Positions 9,921 through 23,801 are shown, counted from the first letter of the stretch. The stretch is DNA of 64,000 nucleotides from Burkholderiales bacterium (GCA_016790635.1 JAEUOR010000074.1:1-64000); one strand, 5' to 3'. Made by a program: numbers and translations. The notes: a model not told the origin generated them from the letters alone.

Positions 9921-11084
9921 TCAAGCCGAAAGCGCTGCCGCTTTCAGCTTGAGCGCGGCGGCGGCCCGCGTGTAGCCGCCGCCCTGGCCGTCGACAAAAT
10001 GGATGTGGCCGTCCTTGCGGTCGCGCACATAGCAGGACATGACCGAGGCCGGGCAGCTCTCCAGGCCGAAGACGATCTCGCCAGCTGCCTCCATGCGCGA
10101 CAGCGCCTGGGTCAGTTGCGCGCGCTGGTTCGCAGTGCCCGAGATGACGGTGTTGACCCGCCCGTCGAGCATCAGGGTGTCCGACAACTCGACCAGGCGA
10201 TCGATATAGCGCGCGCCGTCGGCGCTGCCGGCCCACCAGAGGCGGCCGACGACGGTATAGAACCAGGTGCGAAGCAGGTAGGCCAGGTCGAAGCGACCCA
10301 GGCGAGCACGCATCTCGGTGGCGATCTTGCCCGGCGTGGCCGCAAGACGCAGGCGCGGCCTGCTGATCGGCAGTCGCTTTTCCAGCGGGCCGTAGACCGC
10401 GTCGATGAGACGCAGGACGTCGGCCAAGATGGCAGCCTGGCGCAGCATGTCGCGCACCACCACCAGGAGGCAGACCACTTCCTGGGCGCCCTCCGGCGGG
10501 CCGATGCTGTCCCAGCGGCACTCCATCCCCTCGAGGTTCAGCTCGCCGGCCGCCGCTGCGCCGGGATCCTCACCATCGCGCGCCTTGATGATGCGCTCGG
10601 CTTCCTGCAGGCCGTCACCGAGAGCCACCGGCAAGACCAGGCCGCGACGATTGATGTCGACCTTGGCGATGGCGAGCCCGTGTCCGCTTGCATAAAGGGA
10701 CTCCACCGAGACGCTGCCAACGCGCAGATCCAGCCCGAAATTGGCCCGTGTGCGCAGCCGATGCTCGTGCAACGCCGCTTCGATGGACGCGGCCAGTTCA
10801 GGCGGGGCGATCAGGGTCGCGCCGTCACCGCCGAAAAAGAACGGCAGCTCCAGGCCGGCGGCGTTCGCGATGTTGAGCGCGGCAATGATGCTGCCGGTGG
10901 CAACCAGGTTGACCTGCTGGTGACGACCGGCGCCCAGAGCGGCGGTCGAGCCGCGCACATCGGTGAGGATCACCTGCCAGTCCCAGGGGAGCGGCAGGAA
11001 GCGGGCGCCGTCGGCGAAAAGTTCCGCCGGCGGATCGGTCTCAACGGCCAAGTCCGAGTAAAAACGCGCGCCGTCGTTCATCAT
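9921..11084 (-). CDS. DUF3095 protein, nucleotide-cyclase-like
   Basis: A 387-residue cytoplasmic protein recognised as DUF3095 from FLPLPWDWQVILTDVRGST (about 29-47) and LPFFFGGDGATLIAPP (80-95). These segments resemble the class III adenylate/guanylate cyclase core: Asp42 in TDVRGST and Asp87 in GGDGAT lie where the two metal-binding aspartates would be, LRVG at about 120 resembles the cyclase LRVGI strand, and GDGLQEAER (156-164) resembles the G-D-x-x-N-x-A-x-R helix, with the Asn as Gln160 and Arg164 kept. The family function is not established; the cyclase reading is inference. Its start overlaps the upstream lipoprotein stop (ATGATGA), so the two are coupled. The gene encoding a twin cyclic-nucleotide receptor follows. 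Confidence 0.78.
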   Translation of the reverse strand: MMNDGARFYSDLAVETDPPAELFADGARFLPLPWDWQVILTDVRGSTAALGAGRHQQVNLVATGSIIAALNIANAAGLELPFFFGGDGATLIAPPELAASIEAALHEHRLRTRANFGLDLRVGSVSVESLYASGHGLAIAKVDINRRGLVLPVALGDGLQEAERIIKARDGEDPGAAAAGELNLEGMECRWDSIGPPEGAQEVVCLLVVVRDMLRQAAILADVLRLIDAVYGPLEKRLPISRPRLRLAATPGKIATEMRARLGRFDLAYLLRTWFYTVVGRLWWAGSADGARYIDRLVELSDTLMLDGRVNTVISGTANQRAQLTQALSRMEAAGEIVFGLESCPASVMSCYVRDRKDGHIHFVDGQGGGYTRAAAALKLKAAALSA

Positions 11085-12004
11085 TCCTTGCGCGCCGCCA
11101 GGGTCGAGAGGTCGTCCACCCAGCGCTGCAGGCGCCGCTGAGCGGTATCGCGCTGGGCGGGGGTGGTCAGGTTGGCGATCTCGGCGGCCATGCGGTAGGA
11201 GGCCGACTGGTACGCCGTTGCATGGGCCTGGTAGGCGGCGGAGCGGCCGATCTCCCAGTCGGTGAAGAGCTGCGCCAGGCGGCGTCGCGTCTCCGCGCGG
11301 TCGGCCTTTTTCTCCACGGCCGCACTCAGCACGGCGACGAACTCGGCCTGGCGACGACGACGATCCTCCAGAACCAGCCGGTAATCGGCGGGCAGCGCCG
11401 CCACCAGCGCACGCAGTTTTTCCAGTTGCGCGTCGTCGAAGTCGCCGTACCAGCGCTCGGCCTCCTCGCGCACCCGGTTGAAACGACGCGCACGCCGCTT
11501 CTCGGGCGTCGCCTCGAAGGTATCGCGCGCGAATTCCGCATTGCTCTTCGCCTGGCGTCGGCGCACCGCCGCCACGTTCTCCGCGGTCAGGGTCGGCGCG
11601 ATCGTGGCCAGTTCGTCGGCCAGGCGCTCGCCCACGGGGCGCAGGCGCGTGCGCGCAGCGGTGACCGCCCAGGCTGCATCCTCGGGCTTGACAGTACCCG
11701 CCATGCGCGTGCGCACCTCGGCCAGCAGGCCCGCCATGGGTGCCACCTGGGTAGTGCGCAACCATTCGCGCAGCACCAGGATGCGCTCCTTGAACACGCT
11801 CTCCTGCTCGCCATCCAGGTCGAAATACCCATCGGCGACGAAGGAAAGTACCGTCGGCGCGCTGGTGTAGGCGAAATTGACCGTGCTGCAGCCGGCCACG
11901 CTGCCGGCCAGAACCAGGGCCAGGCAGGCTCGCGCGAGCCACACAAATTGACAACGAGCTACAGAAAGTCGCTCGGAGGCCGATGATAGAATCGACTTCA
12001 ACAA
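11081..12004 (-). CDS. DUF6279 family lipoprotein
   Basis: A predicted lipoprotein of up to 307 residues. A hydrophobic segment ends in the lipobox LAGSVAGC, followed by STVNFAYTSAPTVLSFVADGYFDLDGEQ, the hallmark start of DUF6279 proteins (CS..-Y..AP-DGY-DLD-EQ). The rest is helical and charged, with many Arg and Glu, and should lie in the periplasm. The ATG at 12004 gives a long signal region; a GTG at 11944 (MWLARACLAL) gives a more usual lipoprotein signal and would avoid overlap with the glmU promoter. The function of the family is unknown. It is coupled by a 4-bp overlap to the DUF3095 gene and is divergent from glmU. Confidence 0.82.
   Translation of the reverse strand: MLKSILSSASERLSVARCQFVWLARACLALVLAGSVAGCSTVNFAYTSAPTVLSFVADGYFDLDGEQESVFKERILVLREWLRTTQVAPMAGLLAEVRTRMAGTVKPEDAAWAVTAARTRLRPVGERLADELATIAPTLTAENVAAVRRRQAKSNAEFARDTFEATPEKRRARRFNRVREEAERWYGDFDDAQLEKLRALVAALPADYRLVLEDRRRRQAEFVAVLSAAVEKKADRAETRRRLAQLFTDWEIGRSAAYQAHATAYQSASYRMAAEIANLTTPAQRDTAQRRLQRWVDDLSTLAARKE
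11987..11992 (+). promoter_or_regulatory. Candidate -10 box for glmU
   Basis: TAGAAT lies 29 bases before the chosen glmU ATG, giving a leader of roughly 20-25 bases. No good -35 hexamer is found at the proper spacing. The element lies inside the first codons of the divergent lipoprotein gene if that gene starts at 12004, which supports the alternative GTG start at 11944 for that gene. Confidence 0.35.
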
Positions 12005-12021
12005 TTTTGCCCGCAGCGTTG

Positions 12022-13401
<1,380 letters not shown>

Positions 13402-13438
13402 ACCCGGCAGGCATTGCCGGCGAGAGGGAGGCCCAAGC

Positions 13439-13900
13439 GTGACACCGGAACAGCAACTGGCCCGCCTGGGTCTGACCCTACCGGCGCCTGCCGCGCCCGG
13501 CGGGAACTACGTGCCCTTCGTCATCTCCGGCAATCTGCTGTTCCTGTCCGGCAAGGGCCTGCCCGCGCGGCCGCCCGGCCCGGGCCCGGTGCCCAAGGTC
13601 GGGCGTGAAGTCAGCGTCGCGGAGGCCTATGCCGATGCGCGCCAGATCGGCCTCGGATTAATCGGGGTCATGAAGGAAGCCCTGGGTGAGCTCGCGCGTG
13701 TCAGGCGCGTGGTCAAGGTGCTGGGCATGGTCAACGCGCACCCGGATTTCACCGAACACCCCCAGGTCATCAACGGCTGCTCGGACCTGTTCGTCGAAGT
13801 ATTCGGCGAACGCGGCCGGCATGCACGCTCGGCGGTGGGCATGGGCTCGCTGCCGCGCGGCTTTTCGGTCGAGATCGAAGCCATCGTCGAATTCGAGTAA
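13439..13900 (+). CDS. RidA family protein
   Basis: A 153-residue member of the YjgF/YER057c/UK114 family, whose best known role is hydrolysis of reactive enamine/imine intermediates. GNYVPFVISGNLLFLSGKG and the C-terminal SLPRGFSVEIEAIVEFE fit the family; the PxG insert in the first part is typical of the longer RidA-like group. RidA itself has an Arg that anchors the substrate carboxylate, and the exact activity of this branch is not known. It starts with GTG (13439-13441) nine bases after GAGAGGGAG. It lies between glmU and glmS, 13 bases before glmS, so it is probably cotranscribed with both. Confidence 0.87.
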   Translation: MTPEQQLARLGLTLPAPAAPGGNYVPFVISGNLLFLSGKGLPARPPGPGPVPKVGREVSVAEAYADARQIGLGLIGVMKEALGELARVRRVVKVLGMVNAHPDFTEHPQVINGCSDLFVEVFGERGRHARSAVGMGSLPRGFSVEIEAIVEFE

Positions 13901-13913
13901 GGAGAAAGACCCC

Positions 13914-16902
<2,989 letters not shown>

Positions 16903-16906
<4 letters not shown>

Positions 16907-17343
16907 GCGGCCCGACCCGCCGCTTCCCGCCGGATCACCACCGGCTTCCCGCCGAAGCGCCGCTTGAACATCCAGTGCGACAGCGCCGAATCCAGGTAGT
17001 CGGCGTGACCGGGGAACCAGTCGGCCAGCGCCTGCGCCAGCCGGCGGCCGTTGGCCAGGTCACCCTCGGCGACCAGTTCGCGCACCTGCGCCATGGAGGC
17101 GAGGACCGCGTTGTGCTCGTCGATGTGACAGTCGCGCGGCGGAAATTCGGTCTCGCGCATCCAGCGGTTTTCCACTTCGAAGTGCGCGCTCAGGTGATCC
17201 GCAAGCGCGGCAAGGCTGTGCGGCAGCTCCGCGTCGCTCGCGCCCTGCACCGCGGCCACGAGTTCGACGAACTCCCGATGCAGGTCGTCCATGGGCTCGT
17301 AGCCCAGGGCGAATTTGTCGGTCCACTTGAGGGTGTCTTGCAC
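16903..17343 (-). CDS. Bacteriohemerythrin
   Basis: A 146-residue single-domain hemerythrin that binds O2 at a di-iron site. All expected ligands are in place: H22, H54 with E58, H73 with H77 (CHIDEH), H113 and D118. The protein has no signal peptide or fused signalling domain, so it should be a soluble oxygen carrier or sensor in the cytoplasm. It starts with GTG; no ATG is in frame nearby. Its stop codon overlaps that of the convergent glycosyltransferase. Confidence 0.91.
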
Positions 17344-17399
17344 GATGCGTGAGCGTGGAATTCAATGATGACAGCGTAGCTTAGCGCTTCTCGCGGGCT

Positions 17400-20300
17400 T
17401 CACGTCGGGCCCGGCCGCGTGCGCTTCAGCCCGCCCCATGCGCGCCCGATCAGCTGCGCGATGTCATCGATGATGGTGAACACCACCGGGATCACCAGCA
17501 AGGACAGGAAGGTCGAGGTGATGAGCCCGCCGATGACCGCGATCGCCATCGGGCTCCGGAACGAAGGGTCGGCGATGCCGCTGCCGAGCGCGATGGGCAG
17601 CATGCCCGCGCCCATGGCGATGGTGGTCATGACGATGGGTCGGGCGCGCTTGTGGCAGGCGTCCAGGAGTGCCTCTAAGCGCGCCATGCCGTTGCGTCGC
17701 GCGACGATCGCATACTCCACAAGGAGAATCGAGTTCTTGGTGGCCACCCCCATCATCATGATGAGCCCGATCAGGGAGGGCATGGAAAAAGACTTGCCCG
17801 CCACCAGCAGGGCGACGAAAGCGCCGCCCAGCGAGAGCGGCAATGCGACCAGGATCGTCACCGGCTGCAGCACGTCCTTGAAGAGCATGACCAGCACGAT
17901 GAAGATGCAGAGCACGCCTGTGAGCATGGCCAGCCCGAAGCTGGCGAAGAGTTCGCCCATCACCTCGGCGTCGCCGATGTCGACCTGGCGCACACCCGGC
18001 GGCAGGTTCTTGATCGACGCCAGCTCCTGCACCGCGGCGGTGACCTCGCCCAGGGGTGTTCCTGCGACCTCGATCTCGAAGTTGATGTTGCGCGAGCGGT
18101 CGTAGCGGTCGATCACCGCCGGGCCGCTGCCGATCTCCAGCGTCGCGACCTGGCTCAGCATGACCGACCCGATCTCGGGCTTGGTCGAGGGGATCATCAG
18201 GCGTTCCAGCACGGCGATGTCCTTGCGCGCGGCGACATCGAGCTTGACCACCATGGGCACCTGGCGCTGCGTCAGATTGAGTTTGGGCAAGGCGATGTCG
18301 TAGTCGCCGATGGTGGCGATGCGCAGCGCCTCGCCGATGGCCGCGGTCGAGACGCCCAGGTCGGCGGCGCGCGCGAAGTCGGGCCGCACCGACAGTTCCG
18401 GGCGGATCAACGCGGCGGTGGAGGCGATGCTGCCGAGGCCGGGGATGGTGCGCAGGTCGCGCTCGACCGCCAGCGCCGCAGTGGAGAGCGCCTGCGGGTC
18501 GTCGCCTGTCAGGACCAGGATGTACTTTTCACCGGACCCGCCCAGGCCCACCTTGGTGCGCACCCCGGGCAGTTCGGACAAGGCTTCGCGCATCTCGCGC
18601 TCGGTGACCTGCTTGCGCGTGGTGCGCTGCTTGCGCGCCTCGAGGACCACGGTCAGGGTCGCCTTGCGCACTTCGGCCGCATCCTGCGGTGCGAACGGGT
18701 CGGTGCCCGCGGCGCCGCCGCCGATGGTGGTATAGACGCTCTTGACGTAACGGATGCGCGAGATCAGTTCGCGCGCCTTTTCGGCCGCGGCGCGGGTCTG
18801 CGCCAGCGTGGAACCCGGCGGCAGTTCGATGTGCGCCTGGGTCTGCGACAGGTCGTCCGGGGGGATGAAGCCGGTCGGCAGGAGCGGGATCAGCGCCACC
18901 GAGCCGGCGAAGAACAGCGCGGAAGCCAGGATGGTGATCCAGCGATGCTCAAGGCACCAGCGCGCCATGCCCATGTAGGCGCGCATGAAACGCCCGTCGG
19001 GCACCGGCGCGTGCACCCGCGCCTTGAGCATGTAGGCGGCCATCATCGGCGTCAGCATGCGCGCCACCACCAGCGAGGCGAACACCGCGAGCGAGGCGGT
19101 CCAGCCGAATTGCTTGAAGAACTTGCCGGCGATCCCGCTCATGAACGCAGTGGGCAGGAACACCGCGATCAGGGTGAAGGTGGTCGCGATCACCGCCAGG
19201 CCGATCTCGTCGGCCGCTTCCATCGCCGCTTCGAAGGGCGACTTGCCCATGCGCAGGTGGCGCACGATGTTCTCGACTTCCACGATCGCGTCGTCCACCA
19301 GGATGCCCACCACCAGCGAGAGCGCCAGGAGCGTCACCACATTCAAGGAAAAGCCGAACCAGTGCATGCCGATGAAGGCCGGGATCACCGACAGCGGCAG
19401 GGCCACCGCGGATACGAAAGTCGCACGCAGGTCGCGCAGGAAAAGCCACACCACCAGCACGGCTAGGATTGCCCCTTCATAGAGCAGGAGCATCGAGCCG
19501 CGGAATTCCTCGTCAACCGGGGTGACGAAGTCGAAGGCCTCGGTCAGCTTCATTTCCGGGTGCGTCGCCGACAGTTCCTTCAAGGCCGCGCGCACGCCCG
19601 CGCCGACCTCGACCTCGGAGGCGCCGCGGCTGCGCGTCACCTCGAAGCCGACCACCGGCTTGCCGTCCAGGAGCGCCAGCGAGCGCGTCTCGGCGACGCC
19701 GTCGGTGACCCGCGCGACTTCCTCCAGGCGCACGCGCCGCCCGCCGGGCAGCGCGAGTTCCAGGCGCGCCACCTCGGCAGCGCTGGTCAGGTTGCCCAGG
19801 GCGCGCACGGCCTGCTCGCCCGAGCCGAAATCCACGCGCCCGCCGCCGGCTTCCTGCTGGGTGGCGCGCAACTGGCGCGACACGTCCCCGGCGGACAAGC
19901 CGAAGGCCGCCAGGCGCGCCGGGTCCAGCGCAATGCCGATCTCGCGCGTCGCACCGCCGACGCGATTGACCGCGCCGACACCGCGCACCAGCAGCAGGCG
20001 CTTGACGATGGTGTCCTCCACGAACCAAGACAGCGCTTCGTCGTCATAGCGCGGATAGGCGACGGTGTAGGCCAGGATGGGCGCGCCGGCCAGGTCCAGC
20101 TTGGTGACGATCGGGTCGCGCAGGTCGCCGGGCAGGTCGGCGCGCACCCGCGCCACCGCAGAACGCACGTCGTCGAGTGCTTCCTGGACAGGCTTCTCCA
20201 GGCGGAATTCGACGCTCAGGGTGACCGTGCCGTCCTGCACCTTGGTATAGATGTGCTTCAAGCCTTGCAGCGTCGCGATCGAGTTCTCGATCTTGCGCGC

Positions 20301-20489
20301 CACGTCGGTCTCCAGCTGCGCCGGCGCCGCGCCGGGCAGGGATGCGGTCACGTTGATGGTCGGCAGGTCGAGGTCCGGAAAGTTCTGCACCTTCATCGTG
20401 ACGAACGACAAAAGGCCGCCGAAGGTCAGCATGACGAAGACCATCAGCGCCGGAACCGGGTTCCGGATGCACCATGCGGAAACGTTCAT
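17400..20489 (-). CDS. RND efflux transporter, HAE1/AcrB-like inner-membrane pump
   Basis: A 1,029-residue RND pump, within the usual size range. It begins NVSAWCIRNPVPALMVFVML with the first membrane span, followed by a large periplasmic loop and the second half-repeat after about residue 500. The proton-relay pair in membrane span 4 is present as D399-D400 in GILVDDAIVEVEN. The C-terminal half has PLSLGGAF and GVATKNSILLVEYA. It would export hydrophobic or amphipathic compounds together with the adaptor and outer-membrane factor encoded upstream. Its ATG overlaps the adaptor stop as ATGA. Confidence 0.94.
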   Translation of the reverse strand: MNVSAWCIRNPVPALMVFVMLTFGGLLSFVTMKVQNFPDLDLPTINVTASLPGAAPAQLETDVARKIENSIATLQGLKHIYTKVQDGTVTLSVEFRLEKPVQEALDDVRSAVARVRADLPGDLRDPIVTKLDLAGAPILAYTVAYPRYDDEALSWFVEDTIVKRLLLVRGVGAVNRVGGATREIGIALDPARLAAFGLSAGDVSRQLRATQQEAGGGRVDFGSGEQAVRALGNLTSAAEVARLELALPGGRRVRLEEVARVTDGVAETRSLALLDGKPVVGFEVTRSRGASEVEVGAGVRAALKELSATHPEMKLTEAFDFVTPVDEEFRGSMLLLYEGAILAVLVVWLFLRDLRATFVSAVALPLSVIPAFIGMHWFGFSLNVVTLLALSLVVGILVDDAIVEVENIVRHLRMGKSPFEAAMEAADEIGLAVIATTFTLIAVFLPTAFMSGIAGKFFKQFGWTASLAVFASLVVARMLTPMMAAYMLKARVHAPVPDGRFMRAYMGMARWCLEHRWITILASALFFAGSVALIPLLPTGFIPPDDLSQTQAHIELPPGSTLAQTRAAAEKARELISRIRYVKSVYTTIGGGAAGTDPFAPQDAAEVRKATLTVVLEARKQRTTRKQVTEREMREALSELPGVRTKVGLGGSGEKYILVLTGDDPQALSTAALAVERDLRTIPGLGSIASTAALIRPELSVRPDFARAADLGVSTAAIGEALRIATIGDYDIALPKLNLTQRQVPMVVKLDVAARKDIAVLERLMIPSTKPEIGSVMLSQVATLEIGSGPAVIDRYDRSRNINFEIEVAGTPLGEVTAAVQELASIKNLPPGVRQVDIGDAEVMGELFASFGLAMLTGVLCIFIVLVMLFKDVLQPVTILVALPLSLGGAFVALLVAGKSFSMPSLIGLIMMMGVATKNSILLVEYAIVARRNGMARLEALLDACHKRARPIVMTTIAMGAGMLPIALGSGIADPSFRSPMAIAVIGGLITSTFLSLLVIPVVFTIIDDIAQLIGRAWGGLKRTRPGPT

Positions 20490-21643
20490 CGCGCGACCTT
20501 GACCAGATCGCCGTCGGCCAAGAACGCGGCGCCGGCGGCGACCACGCGATCCTCGGGCTTGAGACCGGAAAGCACTTCGATACGATCATCGACGCGGCGC
20601 CCCAGTTCGACCTTGATGCGCGCCACCCGCGTGAGGCCGGCATCGGCCGCGCCGGCGCGGTACACCCACGCGAAGCCGTCACGCATGACCACCGCGTCCT
20701 GCGGCAGGGTCAGCGCGCCGGACGCGCCCAGGGTGAATTCGCCGCGCGCGAACATGCCCGGTCGATAACCCTGCCGCGCCGCCTCCGGCAGGTCGACGTA
20801 GACCAGCGCATTGCGCGTGAGCGGATCGACCGTCGGCGCGATCACGCGCACTCGACCCGCCACGGCCGGCACGCCGGTCGCGACGACGCTGACCCCCACG
20901 CCGGGCTTCAAGCGCGGCAACTCCGCGGCCGTGACTTCCCCGCGCCACTCCAGGCGCGCCTTGCGGATCAGGCGAAACAGTTCCTGGCCCTGCGGCACGA
21001 CCGCGCCGACCGTGGCGCTGCGCGCCGAGATGACGCCGTCGTCGCTGGCTTTCACCTGGGTGTGCGTCATGCGCAACTGCTGCGCGGCCAAGACCGCACG
21101 CGCGGATTCCACGCGCGCAAGCCCGGTCTTCTCGGCCGTCGCGTATTGCGCGACCTGCTGCGTAGATAGCGCACCGCTGCCGGCGATCGACTGCGCGCGT
21201 TCGGCGTTGGCCTTCGCGTCCGCGTGCGCGGCCTCGGCTTCGGCCAATGCGGCACGCGCCTGCGCCAGGTCGGCAGCGACCGTCTCGCTGGCGAACACCG
21301 CCAGCACCTGGCCGCGTCGGACCGCATCGCCCACCTGCGCACGCACTTCCAGAAGGCGCAGGCCGTTGGCCTCTGCGCCCAGGACCGCCTCCTGCCACGC
21401 GGCGACGCTGCCGTTGGCCACCAGGCGCAACGGCAGGTCGCGTGACGCAGGCTGCACCAGGGTCACGGTGAGCGCCGGCTTGGACTGCCCCTTGGTTCCC
21501 GCCCCCTTGGCGTCGCCGGCCGGTTCAGCTTTGCTCGCCGCCTTGTCCTGCGCAGTACTCGCGTACGGCCAGGGCAATGCCAGCGCGGCCAGCAGGGCCG
21601 CCGCGCGACCAATCGTGAAGAATCGCTTTGCGTTCATGTTCAT
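20486..21643 (-). CDS. RND efflux periplasmic adaptor (membrane fusion protein)
   Basis: A 385-residue HlyD/AcrA-type adaptor. A signal sequence (about residues 1-30) is followed by a lipoyl half-motif around ANGLRLLEVRAQVGDAVRRGQVLAVF, an alanine/glutamate-rich coiled-coil hairpin (about 115-185), the second lipoyl half with SARSATVGAVVPQGQELF, and a beta-barrel with the YRPGMFARGEF signature. There is no lipobox, so it should be held by its partners or an uncleaved signal. Its ATG overlaps the stop of the outer-membrane factor as ATGA, and the pump gene follows with the same overlap. Confidence 0.92.
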   Translation of the reverse strand: MNMNAKRFFTIGRAAALLAALALPWPYASTAQDKAASKAEPAGDAKGAGTKGQSKPALTVTLVQPASRDLPLRLVANGSVAAWQEAVLGAEANGLRLLEVRAQVGDAVRRGQVLAVFASETVAADLAQARAALAEAEAAHADAKANAERAQSIAGSGALSTQQVAQYATAEKTGLARVESARAVLAAQQLRMTHTQVKASDDGVISARSATVGAVVPQGQELFRLIRKARLEWRGEVTAAELPRLKPGVGVSVVATGVPAVAGRVRVIAPTVDPLTRNALVYVDLPEAARQGYRPGMFARGEFTLGASGALTLPQDAVVMRDGFAWVYRAGAADAGLTRVARIKVELGRRVDDRIEVLSGLKPEDRVVAAGAAFLADGDLVKVAR

Positions 21644-23112
21644 TCCTTGCCGCGCGCAGGTGCTTCGAGGCGCGCATCCCAGTCGCCGCCGACGGCGCGG
21701 TACAGCGCCACCCAGGCAGCGGTTGCTTCGTATTCGGTGGCCACTACGGCCGCTTCGGCTGCGAGCGCTATGCGCCGCGCGTCCTCGAGTTCGGCCAGGG
21801 CCGCGAGTCCGGCACGCTGGCGCGTCTGCACCGCGCCAAGGCTTTGCCGGTAGCCCGCCGCGGCGGCGCGTACCTCGCCCATTCTTTCGCCTGCCGCCGC
21901 GATGCGCACCAGCGCCTCTTCTACTTCGCGCACCGCTTGCCGCGCCTTGGCTTGAAAAACCGCTTCGGCAGCAACGTAGTCGGCACGCGCCGCCTCGACG
22001 TTGGCGGCGCGCCGACCGCCGTCCAACACCGGCACGGTGAGCGAAGGCCCGATCGACCAGGTGAGCACGTTGATGGTCGGGCTGCCGTCCAGGCGCGAAC
22101 GGGTCGGCGTGATGCTGCCGACCAGGGACAGGCGCGGGTAGCGCTGCGCTTCGGCGAAACCGATCGCGGCACTTGCAGCGGCGACGTCACGCTCGGCAGC
22201 CGCCAGGTCCGGGCGCTGCGACAGGACGCGCGCCGGCACCGCCTCCACCGCGAACGCGGCGGGCCGCGGCATGCGCGGCGCCTCGCCGGGCTTGCGCGCC
22301 AGGCGCGCACGCAGTTGCGCTTCGTCCAGCGCGGTCAACGCAACCAAGCCCTTGATATCGATCTCGCACTGTGCACGCCGCTGGGACAGTGTGGCCGCCG
22401 CGTCCGCGGCGCTGGCACGCGCCAGCGCCGCCGTGGCCGGCGCCTGCAGGCCCGCGCCGGCAGCGACGTCGGTCACACGCGCGGTCTCAACGCGCGAGGC
22501 GCCGTCGGCCCGCGCCAGTTCGACGTTCATCTCGCAGGCGCGAAAGTTGACGTAAGCGTTGGCTGTCTCGGCTGCCAGCGCGACGCGCGCGTCGTGCCAG
22601 GCCGCGGCGCTGGATTCCAGCGCGGCCTGCGCCTGCTGGCGCTGGCGGGTAAGCGCACCGAAAAGATCGATCTCCCAGCTGGACTGCACGCCGATCTGCG
22701 CCTGTGTGCGCTGCGCCGCCGGCCCGCCAAAACTGAAAGCCGAGCGCGTCACCCCTGCGATCGCGTCCAGCGACGGGTTGCCGGCCACACCCGCTGCCAC
22801 TGCCTCGGCGCGCGCGCGCTCGATGCGTGCCGCAGCCTGCACGAGCGTCGCACTGGACTTTTGCGCCGCGTCGATCAGTTCGATCAGGACCGGGTCGTCG
22901 AAGCGCCGCCACCAGGACTTGAGCGCATCGGCGTCGCCGCCGTGCGCGCGCGGCGCGTGCCACTGAGTCGCAGCAGGCTGCGGCGCACGGTATTCCGGGC
23001 CGACCGTGCCGAAGAGGCCGCCGGTCAGCGCGCAGCCGGAGAGGAACAGCACCCCCGCCAGCGCAGTGAGGCGTCCGCGCACGCGGACAACGCCAGGAAT
23101 GCGCCCGCTCAT
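21640..23112 (-). CDS. Efflux outer-membrane lipoprotein (NodT/OprM family)
   Basis: A 490-residue TolC-like outer-membrane factor. The signal peptide ends in the lipobox FLSGCAL, then GPEYRAPQPA, the usual start of NodT-family proteins. Repeats of the long alpha-helical barrel are seen as QSSWEIDLFGAL and, in the second half, SIGPSLTVPVLDGGRRAAN. The ATG at 23112 overlaps the tetR stop as ATGA. A longer upstream reading is antisense to tetR and is rejected. It gives the exit duct for the RND pump. Confidence 0.92.
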   Translation of the reverse strand: MSGRIPGVVRVRGRLTALAGVLFLSGCALTGGLFGTVGPEYRAPQPAATQWHAPRAHGGDADALKSWWRRFDDPVLIELIDAAQKSSATLVQAAARIERARAEAVAAGVAGNPSLDAIAGVTRSAFSFGGPAAQRTQAQIGVQSSWEIDLFGALTRQRQQAQAALESSAAAWHDARVALAAETANAYVNFRACEMNVELARADGASRVETARVTDVAAGAGLQAPATAALARASAADAAATLSQRRAQCEIDIKGLVALTALDEAQLRARLARKPGEAPRMPRPAAFAVEAVPARVLSQRPDLAAAERDVAAASAAIGFAEAQRYPRLSLVGSITPTRSRLDGSPTINVLTWSIGPSLTVPVLDGGRRAANVEAARADYVAAEAVFQAKARQAVREVEEALVRIAAAGERMGEVRAAAAGYRQSLGAVQTRQRAGLAALAELEDARRIALAAEAAVVATEYEATAAWVALYRAVGGDWDARLEAPARGKE

Positions 23113-23786
23113 GCTCCTGCCTCCGGGATCGCCACCGCGACGCCACGACGCCTGGCTTCCGACTCGATGATCGCTGCCGCGTATTGCGCCAGGCGCAGGG
23201 CCAGGGTGTCGATCGCCTCTTCGCTGTCGAGCAAGCGCGGCTCGATGGCATCGACGATGCTCTGTCCCACATAGAAGTGCACGGCCATTCCCACCACCGA
23301 AAACGCCAGGCGCTGCACGTCCAGGTCCGGCGCCTCGAGTCCGAAGATGCGCGTCAACATGTGCACCAGGGCCTCGTGCGAGGGCTTGATCTCGCCTTCG
23401 ATCGCTTCCTCCCACGCGCCAGTGGGTTCGATCATTTCGCGAAAGTGCAGCTTCATGACCAGGCGCACCGCCTCGCCGCGCTTGAGCGGGCCCAGAAACT
23501 CCATGAAGAAGCCATGGAGGCCTTGCGCCAGCGGAACGTCCGCGGGAATCTCGGCGCAGCCATGCGCGTTGTCGCCCAGGGGCTCGGTAAAGGCGGCCCG
23601 ATACAGGCCGGCCTTGTCGCCAAAGTAATAGCGTATGGCCGAGATGTTGGCCTGCGCGGCATCCGCGATGTCGCGCGTCGAGGCGCCGTCGAAGCCTTTC
23701 TCGGCAAAGAGCTTAAGCGCAGCGAGTACTAACTTCTGGCGCGTCGGCTCGGCGTCCGGGCGTCCTGAATTGAGGATAGCGTTCAT
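23109..23786 (-). CDS. TetR/AcrR family repressor of the efflux operon
   Basis: A 225-residue regulator. The N-terminal helix-turn-helix region reads LVLAALKLFAEKGFDGASTRDIADAAQANISAIRYYFGDKAGLY, the classic TetR pattern, at about residues 18-62. The C-terminal ligand domain, with FREMIEPTGAWEEAIEGEI and the VVGMAVHFYVGQ helix, resembles the CecR/YbiH group. It is the first gene of the operon and overlaps the next by 4 bp, so it should repress itself and the pump together. Two palindromes in its own promoter (23803-23833) are very likely its operators. The inducing compound is unknown. Confidence 0.92.
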   Translation of the reverse strand: MNAILNSGRPDAEPTRQKLVLAALKLFAEKGFDGASTRDIADAAQANISAIRYYFGDKAGLYRAAFTEPLGDNAHGCAEIPADVPLAQGLHGFFMEFLGPLKRGEAVRLVMKLHFREMIEPTGAWEEAIEGEIKPSHEALVHMLTRIFGLEAPDLDVQRLAFSVVGMAVHFYVGQSIVDAIEPRLLDSEEAIDTLALRLAQYAAAIIESEARRRGVAVAIPEAGA

Positions 23787-23801
23787 GTGCGGCGCAACAA
23801 A

